IMG/VR virus record: IMGVR_UViG_3300025889_000656
Coordinates: 1-29,670 of that record
Reading direction: 5' to 3' (one strand)
DNA length: 29,670 bases
Origin: a virus
The notes beneath the pieces are model-generated. The model had not been told where the DNA came from and did not search any database. It was given only the letters and a program-made list of their open reading frames with translations. Positions 22,541 through 29,419 of this stretch are shown here, one piece after another (position 1 is the stretch's first letter; every line of letters begins with the position of its first letter). The position numbers and the translations under genes were made by a program.

Positions 22541-23895
22541 TGGATTTTGAATGGGCCAACATACCACGTAAATTAACGGTGGGTGATAGAATTAAATTAG
22601 TTTCTATGCCTGACGACCCTAACCCAATACCTAATGGTGAGATGGGTACAATAACAAAGATTCAAGATAGAGTTGGTGTTATTGATGTTGATTGGGATAA
22701 TAAAAATTATTCACTTAATTTGGTTTTTAATAAAGTGCCAGGTGATATGGATACTTTTGAAATTATGAGTGAAGGTACCGTAGATAAGTCTATAAATAAA
22801 TCAATGCCTAAACCAACCCTAACCGGTAATAAAAAAACCGACTTAGGTAAAAAATACGTTAAAAGTATGAATAAGGGTTTGAATAAAGGTAAAGTTAAAG
22901 ACATTAAAGTAGAACAAGATGAAGTTACTGGTGGTTTAGCTGACACTTTATCACCCGATGATTTAGCTAAAAAACACGGTGTTAGTAAAGAAGATATTCA
23001 AAAAGAAATTGAGCTTGGTATTGAGATTGAATTAGAACACACCAATGACCCCTTAATAGCTAAAGAAATTACTATGGACCACATTACAGAATTTCCTGAT
23101 TACTATTCTAATGAAAGATACGGACTTGTTGCTTCGGAAAAAGGTTTAGAAAAAGAATTGGATGAAATTACTAGTGCTGGAGGTGGTGGTGGATTAGCTG
23201 GAGCTTCTGGTTATTCTTATTCGGGACCTTTAGGGAAAAAGAAAAATGAATCTAGAATCTTTAACGTTTCAGAGTTAATGAAAGAAGTTACCGCTACTTA
23301 CAATAGTGGTGATTATGATAACGTTAGTGAAACCCCTTTTGACTCAAACAAAGATGGGTGGTTTTGGAATGATACAGCTTGGTACGAGGATGGTAAAATT
23401 GTTGATGATATAGCACAATTAGACCATAATTGGAAAGACGAACTAATCTCTATTACTAAAGAAGATTTAATTAAGTCCGTTAACTTACTAGAAAACCAAG
23501 AAGATATAACTGAGGAAGATTTGGATGAAACAACAACCTTTGGTTCCGTGTTTGGTGACGGTTTTCCCGTAACACCAACATTTGCAGCTAAAAAAGGCCA
23601 ACATATACCATCTAAGAAACCTATATGGAAAGGTGGTCAAATAGTTCAAAAAATTAAAAACAGTGGCGTTTTAACTGAGATAAATAAAATTAAATACAAC
23701 AAGGATGGTGACTTTGTTAAATTTGACCCGAAGTGTGTTAAATATAAAAACCAACCATGGTGTAGTCAGGGAGCCATAGACAACCCAATTAAATTAAGTA
23801 AAACAACTAGTGATAATATTACTGAAGTTGCTAAAAAACTGGGTGTTTCTGAAAAAGAAGTGGAAAAAATGGTAATTAATAAATTATCAAGATAA
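22540..23895 (+). CDS. Multi-domain phage protein with DUF4314-like and DUF5661-like domains
   Basis: A 451-residue protein. Residues about 10-75 (GDRIKLVSMPDDPNPIPNGE then GTITKIQ and VDWDNKNYSLNL) match the DUF4314 pattern of a small SH3-like barrel. Residues about 140-200 (GVSKEDIQKEIELGIEIE, HTNDPLIAKEITMDHITEF, PDYYSNERYG) match DUF5661. A glycine-rich spacer (SAGGGGGLAGASGYSYSGPL) follows, then a less defined region with ESRIFNVSELMKEV, and a C-terminal part with CVKYKNQPWCSQGAIDNP, where a Cys pair may bind metal. Domain names are from memory of their patterns. Likely a virion-associated protein by its neighbours. Confidence 0.7.
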   Translation: MDFEWANIPRKLTVGDRIKLVSMPDDPNPIPNGEMGTITKIQDRVGVIDVDWDNKNYSLNLVFNKVPGDMDTFEIMSEGTVDKSINKSMPKPTLTGNKKTDLGKKYVKSMNKGLNKGKVKDIKVEQDEVTGGLADTLSPDDLAKKHGVSKEDIQKEIELGIEIELEHTNDPLIAKEITMDHITEFPDYYSNERYGLVASEKGLEKELDEITSAGGGGGLAGASGYSYSGPLGKKKNESRIFNVSELMKEVTATYNSGDYDNVSETPFDSNKDGWFWNDTAWYEDGKIVDDIAQLDHNWKDELISITKEDLIKSVNLLENQEDITEEDLDETTTFGSVFGDGFPVTPTFAAKKGQHIPSKKPIWKGGQIVQKIKNSGVLTEINKIKYNKDGDFVKFDPKCVKYKNQPWCSQGAIDNPIKLSKTTSDNITEVAKKLGVSEKEVEKMVINKLSR

Positions 23896-23908
23896 TTATA
23901 TATAAAAG
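23896..23908 (+). promoter_or_regulatory. Partial copy of the AT-rich motif
   Basis: TTATATATAAAAGAAGATTATG precedes the gene at 23915 (shown in two parts: TTATATATAAAA and GAAGATTATG). It matches the 3' half of the motif at 14219 and 17951. Confidence 0.3.
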
Positions 23909-23914
23909 AAGATT

Positions 23915-24874
23915 ATGTCAGACTTGAAAAAACTTATAAAAGCCAACCTAACCAACTTATTTGAAGAGAAATACTTTGATGAGATGGAATCAAATTTTGG
24001 TGTTGGTAAAGAATCAAAAGGTAAGGAAGAAGAACAGTTTAATGACCTAGAAACTATACAAGATGTAGATTCAGGACAAATTAAAACTGAAAAGGTTCCT
24101 GGAACTGAGATTGTAGATAAAACTAGAAAAGAAGCTGGTAAAGAAGCTATTGATTATTATAAAGAAACTGCTAAGAAGATGAAAAAATTTCAAACATCTG
24201 ATGAGAATCAACAATCACAATCAAGAATTGGTGAGGCTTTAGAAGATACTAAAAAGGTTGACCGAGCTGATAGTGATGCTGAGAACGCTTACGAAGGTGA
24301 GGCATACGGAACTGGAATGCAAGGGTTGATGTATGATGATGAGGGTTCTGAGAAAGAAAAACAATTACAAGATAGAATGGACGATTTAAACGACGAAGAC
24401 CCAACATACGAAAAACTAAAAGACGCGTCTAAAAAGTTTAAAGACCATAAATACGGTGAAAATGAATACCACAATTCACCAAAAGCTAGAGTAAAAGAAA
24501 ATAAAATGGAATATAAAGGAGTAAACGAAAATAACATATTTAAAGCGAACGGTAAATTAGTTTCTGAAGAACAAGTGATGAAATTAGTTGATAAGATTCC
24601 TTCAAGAGTTAAGGTTGACGAGTCAGTATTCGCTATCACTGACGGTGAGAACTACTATAAATTACTATGGGAAGGTGATTTAAATGGTGAAGCTAAAATT
24701 ACTAACTTTAAAAACGTACACCAAGTAAACGAGTCTATTGATAAAATGAAATCTTTATGGAACTTTGATTCAACAGATTCAATTTCAACTAAGAAAAACA
24801 TAACCGAAAGTGGTGAAGACGCTTTTAAAAGAATGTTTAATAAACTAAGAGATACTGACGGATTAGTTGGTTAA
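23915..24874 (+). CDS. Charged, probably scaffold or capsid-core protein
   Basis: A 319-residue, highly charged, low-complexity protein beginning MSDLKKLIKANLTNLFEEKY, another amphipathic N-terminal helix. Residues about 30-190 are mostly Glu/Lys/Asp helix. A folded region near 205-270 (IFKANGKLVSEEQVMKLVDK, then VFAITDGENYYKLLWEG) looks like a small alpha/beta domain. The end is SGEDAFKRMFNKLRDTDGL. Composition and position between virion-like proteins and a terminator suggest a prohead core or internal protein, but no family is recognised. Confidence 0.7.
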   Translation: MSDLKKLIKANLTNLFEEKYFDEMESNFGVGKESKGKEEEQFNDLETIQDVDSGQIKTEKVPGTEIVDKTRKEAGKEAIDYYKETAKKMKKFQTSDENQQSQSRIGEALEDTKKVDRADSDAENAYEGEAYGTGMQGLMYDDEGSEKEKQLQDRMDDLNDEDPTYEKLKDASKKFKDHKYGENEYHNSPKARVKENKMEYKGVNENNIFKANGKLVSEEQVMKLVDKIPSRVKVDESVFAITDGENYYKLLWEGDLNGEAKITNFKNVHQVNESIDKMKSLWNFDSTDSISTKKNITESGEDAFKRMFNKLRDTDGLVG

Positions 24875-24890
24875 AAAAAAAATAATAATA

Positions 24891-24914
24891 CCCCTCTAAA
24901 CGAGGGGTTTTTTT
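24891..24914 (+). terminator. Rho-independent terminator
   Basis: CCCCTC (24891-24896) and GAGGGG (24902-24907), 5-nt loop, then seven Ts. The T run merges into TTATATAAAAC, a partial AT-rich motif just before the amidase gene. Confidence 0.85.
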
Positions 24915-24927
24915 ATATAAAACAAAT

Positions 24928-25809
24928 ATGGTTTTAAAAAAAGGTAGTAGAGGAGAACAAGTAAAACAACTACAAGAATTTCTAGGTCTTAAAGCTGATG
25001 GTATATTTGGTCATGGTACTGAAAGAGCTGTTAAAGATTTTCAAAAAGCTAATGGTATACGGTTTGATGGTATTGTTGGACCACAAACATGGGACTTAAT
25101 GGGTCTAGCGACAACAGATACATCAGAATCAATTTATGTAACTGAGAACGATTTAACCATTGAAAGGCATTATTTACCTAAAGGTGAATATAAAGAAGGC
25201 CCAACAGACAAAGAATATTTATTTTTACATCATACCGCTGGGTGGCACAACCCGTATAAATGTATTGACCAATGGGGTAGAGATACTAGAGGTTCAATAG
25301 CTACAGAATTTGTATTGGGTGGCCCATCAATTAAAGGCAATGATTTTGAATACGACGGTAAGATGTTACAAGCTTTCCCCGATGGTGGTTATGGTTGGCA
25401 CTTAGGTAAAAACGGTTCACAACATATGCACACACATTCGGTTGGTTTAGAAATATGTAACTTTGGTTATATAGAGAATGGTAAGACTTATGCTGGTACA
25501 AAAGCGGATTCTTCACAAATAGTTAGATTAGCCAAACCGTTCAGAGGACACCAAGAGTGGCATAGATACTCAAACACACAGATAGAGGCAACTAGAAAGT
25601 TGATACTACATATAGCTGAAAGAGATAATATAGATGTTAGGGACGGTTTAATTAGAACGATTAAAGAAAAAGGTGTTGACGCTTTTGAATTTAACGAAAA
25701 GGCTTATTACGGTAAAATAAAAGGGATGTGGGCACATACTAATGTTCGTAAAGATAAGACTGATATCTTTCCACAAGCTGAAATGATTGATATGTTATTA
25801 AGTTTATAA
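24928..25809 (+). CDS. Endolysin: peptidoglycan-binding domain plus N-acetylmuramoyl-L-alanine amidase
   Basis: A 293-residue protein. Residues 1-60 are a PG_binding_1 domain (GSRGEQVKQLQEFLGLKADG, IFGHGTERAVKDFQ, VGPQTWDLMG). Residues about 85-275 are an Amidase_2 domain: FLHHTAGWHNP with the first zinc His, GYGWHLG, HTHSVGLEICNFG, and a C-terminal MWAHTNVRKDKTDIFPQ with the second His and the Lys/Asp of the active site. It cleaves MurNAc-L-Ala bonds. No signal peptide, so release needs a holin. The last 22 codons have a diverged second copy at 26416-26484, beyond the homing endonuclease gene that starts 2 nt after this stop codon; this tail, including zinc-site residues, may have arrived with the insertion. 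Confidence 0.9.
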   Translation: MVLKKGSRGEQVKQLQEFLGLKADGIFGHGTERAVKDFQKANGIRFDGIVGPQTWDLMGLATTDTSESIYVTENDLTIERHYLPKGEYKEGPTDKEYLFLHHTAGWHNPYKCIDQWGRDTRGSIATEFVLGGPSIKGNDFEYDGKMLQAFPDGGYGWHLGKNGSQHMHTHSVGLEICNFGYIENGKTYAGTKADSSQIVRLAKPFRGHQEWHRYSNTQIEATRKLILHIAERDNIDVRDGLIRTIKEKGVDAFEFNEKAYYGKIKGMWAHTNVRKDKTDIFPQAEMIDMLLSL

Positions 25810-25811
25810 TT

Positions 25812-26411
25812 ATGGTAATTTATAAAGCAACATCTAAAACTAGTGGTAAATCTTATATTGGTAAAACTACCAATACCTTAAAACAAAGGATTGGTGAACA
25901 TAATAGAAAATCTATAAAATCTAAACATACAAATCATTTCCACAATGCTATAAAAAAATATGGTAAAGATGATTTTATATGGGAAATTTTAGATAGTTGT
26001 GATAATGAGATTGAATTAAATTTACTTGAAATTAAGTATATCAATACATATGAGAATGGTTATAACCTATCATTAGGTGGTGAAGGTCAAACTGGGTATA
26101 AATATACGGAACAACATTCTAAAAAAATGAGTGAAAGTATCAAAAAAGCGTATGAGGAAGGTAGAAAAAAATCAGTATTCGACACTATGACAGATGAAAG
26201 TATAAAAAAAATAAGGGAGGGGGCCATTAAATGGGCTAAAGAAAATACCATAGGTGAAAAAAATGGTATGTGGGGTAAAGGTAAAAAAATAATGATTGAT
26301 GGTAAGATATTTAATAATATGAGGGAAGCTGCTGAAGAGTTGAATGTACATAAAAAAACAATTCAATATAGGTTGAATTCTAATAACTTTAAAAATTATG
26401 AACGTTTATAA
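25812..26411 (+). CDS. GIY-YIG homing endonuclease with NUMOD DNA-binding modules
   Basis: A 199-residue mobile endonuclease. VIYKATSKTSGKSYIGKT carries the GIY (here I-Y) and YIG motifs, Arg26 in LKQRIGEH the catalytic Arg, Glu73 in LLEIKYINTY the metal-binding Glu, and Asn85 in GYNLSLGGEG. Residues about 95-140 resemble NUMOD3 (HSKKMSESIKKAYEEGRKK) and about 160-195 NUMOD1 (KIFNNMREAAEELNVHKKTI). Such genes spread by cutting phage alleles that lack them. It starts 2 nt after the amidase stop, leaving no room for a 5' intron segment. It ends in a different frame over the start of the leftover amidase tail. Confidence 0.93.
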   Translation: MVIYKATSKTSGKSYIGKTTNTLKQRIGEHNRKSIKSKHTNHFHNAIKKYGKDDFIWEILDSCDNEIELNLLEIKYINTYENGYNLSLGGEGQTGYKYTEQHSKKMSESIKKAYEEGRKKSVFDTMTDESIKKIREGAIKWAKENTIGEKNGMWGKGKKIMIDGKIFNNMREAAEELNVHKKTIQYRLNSNNFKNYERL

Positions 26412-26484
26412 AACCAATACTAGAAAAGATAAAACAGATTTATTCCCACAACAGGAATTGATAGATATGTTATTATCTATTTAA
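26398..26484 (+). pseudogene. Displaced, diverged copy of the amidase C-terminal tail
   Basis: In one frame (ATG at 26398) this reads NTRKDKTDLFPQQELIDM then LLSI and stop. The intact amidase ends NVRKDKTDIFPQAEMIDM then LLSL and stop. Over 22 residues 17 are identical, while codons differ at many synonymous positions (cgt/aga, aag/aaa, act/aca, ttt/ttc, att/ata, agt/tct). It is therefore a homologous but long-diverged tail, separated from the gene body by the homing endonuclease. It overlaps the last codons of the endonuclease gene. A 28-residue peptide could be made from it, but a remnant is more likely. Confidence 0.85.
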
Positions 26485-26513
26485 TTATTTAATATGGGTA
26501 GTATATTTTTATT

Positions 26514-26984
26514 ATGGAAAAAAGAATTTTAAATACTATCAACCTGATTGAATATGTTTCTAGACCTATGAAAAAGGAAGATGTGTTATTATTATATAGA
26601 GTAAATAATGTAACACCTGAAAGGACAGAACTTTATTTAGACTTTGTTAAATCACTATTCAAACTAGTTACATCGACCTATTTAGGGGATGATATTATGG
26701 ATGATAAAGAAATAAAAAAACACTTTAATTGGTGTTGGTCAAAGGTTTTAAATAATTTTAGAAAAGAACATATATATTTTGACGATAACGTTGAAATGTA
26801 TTCTTACTTTAACTCATTGTTTACAGAATTTTTTTATCAAGAAGAAGACAAATCAGAAAGTAATATAAAAGAACTTATGAATTTTTGGGTAAATTCTTTT
26901 AAGTATGAACCTATAAAAACTAGGTCAGAATTAGAAACATTTTTCGATTTATACAAACTTTTTGATAAAAGTATTCATGTGTAA
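26514..26984 (+). CDS. Conserved phage hypothetical protein
   Basis: A 156-residue, all-helical protein (INLIEYVSRPMKKEDVLLLY; DFVKSLFKLVTSTYLGDD; FNWCWSKVLNNFRKEH). No catalytic motif. It looks like a protein that recurs in Bacteroidetes and marine phages (recollection only). A TATATTTTTATTATG sequence before its ATG resembles the AT-rich motif. First of a run of short same-strand genes up to 28462. Confidence 0.75.
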   Translation: MEKRILNTINLIEYVSRPMKKEDVLLLYRVNNVTPERTELYLDFVKSLFKLVTSTYLGDDIMDDKEIKKHFNWCWSKVLNNFRKEHIYFDDNVEMYSYFNSLFTEFFYQEEDKSESNIKELMNFWVNSFKYEPIKTRSELETFFDLYKLFDKSIHV

Positions 26985-27035
26985 CCTTTAGTTTTAGTAC
27001 CCAATCCTTAATATTAAATCAAAAATAAGAGTTTC

Positions 27036-27275
27036 ATGATAGATATAAATGTTATCAACTTGGTTACAAAAAACTTGATACAGTCTAAAGAAGAGGTTGA
27101 ATATAAGTTAAATAGTTTAACTAATACTGAGGATAGAACCCCTAATAAATTAGAGGTTATAAAGACTACGTTAAGAGAGTATAATAATTTGATGGCTGAC
27201 ATACAATTATGGGAATCTATAATAAATGGTATTGAAGAACAGAATACCGAAAAAACACAGAAAGAAAATGTGTAA
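27036..27275 (+). CDS. Small helical hypothetical protein
   Basis: A 79-residue, mainly helical and acidic protein (NLIQSKEEVEYKLNSL; KLEVIKTTLREYNNLMADI). Spacing to neighbours (about 50 and 26 nt) and direction fit the small-gene run. No family recognised. Confidence 0.65.
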   Translation: MIDINVINLVTKNLIQSKEEVEYKLNSLTNTEDRTPNKLEVIKTTLREYNNLMADIQLWESIINGIEEQNTEKTQKENV

Positions 27276-27301
27276 TAACAAATAATTTTAATTAAAAAAA
27301 A

Positions 27302-27484
27302 ATGAACAGATTAGAAGAATTGAAACAGTTAGTAGCTACTTTTGAAGAGGATTACGTAAAATTCGTAGAAAAAGGTAATAAAACAGCTGCAACAAGAGCT
27401 AGAAAAACATTACAAGACATTAGAAATTTGTCTAAAGATGTTAGAGTTGAAATCAACGAAGCTAAGAAAACACAAGTAGCTTAA
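27302..27484 (+). CDS. Histone H1-like (Hc1-type) DNA-binding protein
   Basis: A 60-residue protein, ELKQLVATFEEDYVKFVEKG followed by NKTAATRARKTLQDIRNLSK, then a lysine-containing tail. This closely follows the Hc1-type histone-like proteins of Bacteroidetes and Chlamydiae, with the conserved KGNKxAxTRARKxLQxxRNL core. The host versions help compact the chromosome. A phage copy could package phage DNA, disturb the host nucleoid or alter transcription. The stop overlaps the next start (TAATG). Confidence 0.75.
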   Translation: MNRLEELKQLVATFEEDYVKFVEKGNKTAATRARKTLQDIRNLSKDVRVEINEAKKTQVA

Positions 27485-27690
27485 TGATTACACCTTTATT
27501 AAATAAAGTATTTTTCCTTATGTTTTTTATGGCTATAATGGTTGTACTTAAACACGTTATAGCTATAATAAGGAAACTAAAAGGAGAGGGGTATAAAAAG
27601 AAGTATGATGTAACCAAAACGGAACTCGTACTTCTTTGGGTATCCATCTCTTATTTGTTGTCCACGATATTTGTGGGGATTAAAGTATAA
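27484..27690 (+). CDS. Small two-helix membrane protein
   Basis: A 68-residue protein with two hydrophobic helices (about 7-28, VFFLMFFMAIMVVLKHVIAI, and 48-65, LVLLWVSISYLLSTIFV) and a basic loop between them (KLKGEGYKKKYDVTK). Holin-like in size and topology, but there is no direct link to the lysis genes, so function is left open. Coupled by a one-base overlap to the histone-like gene. Confidence 0.75.
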   Translation: MITPLLNKVFFLMFFMAIMVVLKHVIAIIRKLKGEGYKKKYDVTKTELVLLWVSISYLLSTIFVGIKV

Positions 27691-27695
27691 TTATT

Positions 27696-28124
27696 ATGAC
27701 AATAGACAAAATATTTAAGGACTTAGACCCTTATCTTCGTGGTATTAAAAAAGCGGATAATTATTCAATAGTTGAATCTAATTTAAAAAATTCTTGGTTG
27801 ATTCCTTCACACCAAAGTATTAAACACCAAAGTAAAAAAGTTGATGGTGGTCTTACTTACTATATGTTTTACGGTGAAAACAATGAAGGTTTTGATGAAA
27901 TTTTAAGTTGGTTGAAAACTGACGTTATAGACATGAACATTGAGGTTGAACAAAAAGAAACCTTATTAAAAGAAAAAGTAGCTGAGTTAAAAGAAGTTTT
28001 TGAATCGTCTACACTAGAAGAACTTAAAGAATTAAAGTTTACTTCAAAACCTGACGTACTAAAGTTGAATAATACCAATAATAAAACCGAAGAAAAGGCA
28101 GAAGAAGTAAAACAAGAATCCTAA
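27696..28124 (+). CDS. Conserved phage hypothetical protein
   Basis: A 142-residue protein. The N-terminal 70 residues look folded (KIFKDLDPYLRGIKKADNYS; GGLTYYMFYGENNEGFDE), and the rest is an acidic coiled helix with a Glu-rich tail. The stop overlaps the next start (TAATG). No domain known to me. Confidence 0.7.
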   Translation: MTIDKIFKDLDPYLRGIKKADNYSIVESNLKNSWLIPSHQSIKHQSKKVDGGLTYYMFYGENNEGFDEILSWLKTDVIDMNIEVEQKETLLKEKVAELKEVFESSTLEELKELKFTSKPDVLKLNNTNNKTEEKAEEVKQES

Positions 28125-28462
28125 TGGCATTACCTAAAAATTTTAACCAATTAGAAAAAAGAGTTGAGTCTTTAAATGACTTAACTTTTTACAAGGCATC
28201 CTACGAGTTTGAATTCACTGAAGAATTTAAAGAATCATTAAAAAGTGGTGATGAAACATCACAAAAAATATCTGAGCAAATAAACGGTACACATGAGTTT
28301 AGTGCTTTAGACGATGAAAAAGCTGAAACAAAGTTAAGGGGTTATTTAAAATCTCTTGTTGAAAATAAAATTATAACAGACTTTGATGTTGTTGAGTTAG
28401 ATTCAATGACCTTTGGTGAAAAGATTGTTGAAAAGAATTTAGATAAGATATTAAGTAAATAA
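28124..28462 (+). CDS. Conserved phage hypothetical protein
   Basis: A 112-residue acidic alpha/beta protein (NFNQLEKRVESLNDLTFYKA; DFDVVELDSMTFGEKIVEKN). It is coupled to the preceding gene and closed by a strong terminator. The two are probably functional partners by position. Not assigned. Confidence 0.7.
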   Translation: MALPKNFNQLEKRVESLNDLTFYKASYEFEFTEEFKESLKSGDETSQKISEQINGTHEFSALDDEKAETKLRGYLKSLVENKIITDFDVVELDSMTFGEKIVEKNLDKILSK

Positions 28463-28470
28463 AAAAAAAA

Positions 28471-28497
28471 GACCTGAATTTCAGGTCTTTTTTTTTT
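28471..28497. terminator. Bidirectional terminator between convergent genes
   Basis: GACCTGA and TCAGGTC arms (28471-28487) around ATT, with ten A upstream and ten T downstream, so it can act on both strands. The stop of the minus-strand gene is at 28496. Confidence 0.9.
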
Positions 28498-28930
28498 ATT
28501 CATAATCTTCATATGGGGAACCGTCCCTATTAACTGATTGTTTAATTTCTTCAACTAACTCCTCAAAACTTAAACCTCTATTTGTATCCATATCAAATGA
28601 TTGAGACTCACCACCATAAAATTCTTCATCAAAATCACCTGTAACTAAATCAGAATCATCACCAGGTCTAACACATAAACCACGTTTATTAACAATCTCT
28701 TCATTTTCATCATAACGATTACTTAATGTAATACAAACCATATCATCTTCAATAAAGGTTTCTAGGTTAGGGAATATAGATTTTAACCTACCCGTTAAAT
28801 CTTCTTTATTCTCTCTAATCATTCTTTTTCTATTTCTAGATTCTCTTAAAGGTTTTTTATTAACCTTTCTAACAATTTTATCAACCAATCCTATAAATTC
28901 AGACTCGTTTAATCTTACAATTTTTTTCAT
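28496..28930 (-). CDS. Phage protein with the shared N-terminal peptide
   Basis: A 144-residue protein. Its first about 40 residues, KKIVRLNESEFIGLVDKIV then RKVNKKPLRESRNRKRMIRE, match the whole 50-residue protein at 22125. The remainder is an unrelated acidic domain (FPNLETFIEDDMVCITLSNR; LCVRPGDDSDLVTGDFDEE; FEELVEEIKQSVNRDG), probably a folded alpha/beta unit. This tag-plus-cargo layout suggests delivery to a common place, most simply the capsid interior. The gene stands alone on the minus strand, with the AT-rich motif reading in its direction from about 28959 to 28948. Confidence 0.75.
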   Translation of the reverse strand: MKKIVRLNESEFIGLVDKIVRKVNKKPLRESRNRKRMIRENKEDLTGRLKSIFPNLETFIEDDMVCITLSNRYDENEEIVNKRGLCVRPGDDSDLVTGDFDEEFYGGESQSFDMDTNRGLSFEELVEEIKQSVNRDGSPYEDYE

Positions 28931-28943
28931 AATATATTATTTT

Positions 28944-28961
28944 TAATATATAAATATAGTC
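28944..28961 (-). promoter_or_regulatory. Recurring AT-rich motif, minus strand
   Basis: Read on the minus strand this is TATATTTATATATTAAAA, 13 or so nt before the ATG of the 28930 gene. It is the same motif and orientation relative to the gene as the plus-strand copies. Confidence 0.4.
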
Positions 28962-29020
28962 AAAAAAAAAAGATGCATCTTTCTGATCTTTTTTTTATGA
29001 TTTATAAAACCTATTTCATA

Positions 29021-29034
29021 ATATTTATATACAA
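29021..29034 (+). promoter_or_regulatory. Recurring AT-rich motif ATATTTATATACAA
   Basis: Copy directly abutting the ATG of the gp25-like gene at 29035; if it is a -10-like box the mRNA would be almost leaderless. Confidence 0.4.
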
Positions 29035-29418
29035 ATGGCAGAAGGAAGGACTATAAATATAAATTTTCCCTTTAAGGATAGTGATAAAGGGTATTACTTA
29101 GATATGACTGAGACATCTAGAGATGCGGTTAGATCTGATTTATTACATCTTTTATTAACTAATAAGGGAGAAAGACTTTATTTACCAGACTTTGGTAGTG
29201 ATTTAAAGAAATATATTTTTGAACCAAATGATAAAATCACACATGATGAAATCAAAGATAATTTAAATCAAAATATAAAAGCATATTTACCAAATCTACA
29301 AATTAACGAAATAAAGTTTGAGAATATGGATATTGAGGAGTCTATAAAAGTAATTTTATCATTTACAATAACAGAAGGTGTATTTAATAGTCAAGATACA
29401 GTAGAAATAACATTCTAA
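29035..29418 (+). CDS. Baseplate wedge protein, gp25/GPW-like
   Basis: A 127-residue structural protein of contractile tails. The conserved core is TSRDAVRSDLLHLLLTNKGE, RLYLPDFGSDLKKYIFEPND, matching the family's R-G-x-R...P-x-F-G-x-x-L...x-F-E-P pattern (the third residue of the usual EPR is Asn here), followed by the C-terminal strand pairs (IKVILSFTI). It forms part of the baseplate wedge around the tail tube end and marks the start of a tail module. A homing-endonuclease-like gene follows at once. Confidence 0.9.
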   Translation: MAEGRTININFPFKDSDKGYYLDMTETSRDAVRSDLLHLLLTNKGERLYLPDFGSDLKKYIFEPNDKITHDEIKDNLNQNIKAYLPNLQINEIKFENMDIEESIKVILSFTITEGVFNSQDTVEITF

Positions 29419-29419
29419 T

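Noticed and set aside
25810-26500. Group I intron around the GIY-YIG gene
   Set aside because: Only 2 nt separate the complete amidase stop from the endonuclease start and the amidase body already has a full tail, so no intron core or split exon is needed; a folding check is still worthwhile.
28971-29000. AGATGCATCT palindrome and T run as a terminator
   Set aside because: A weak AT-rich hairpin lying in a divergent promoter gap with no gene ending there; possibly chance.
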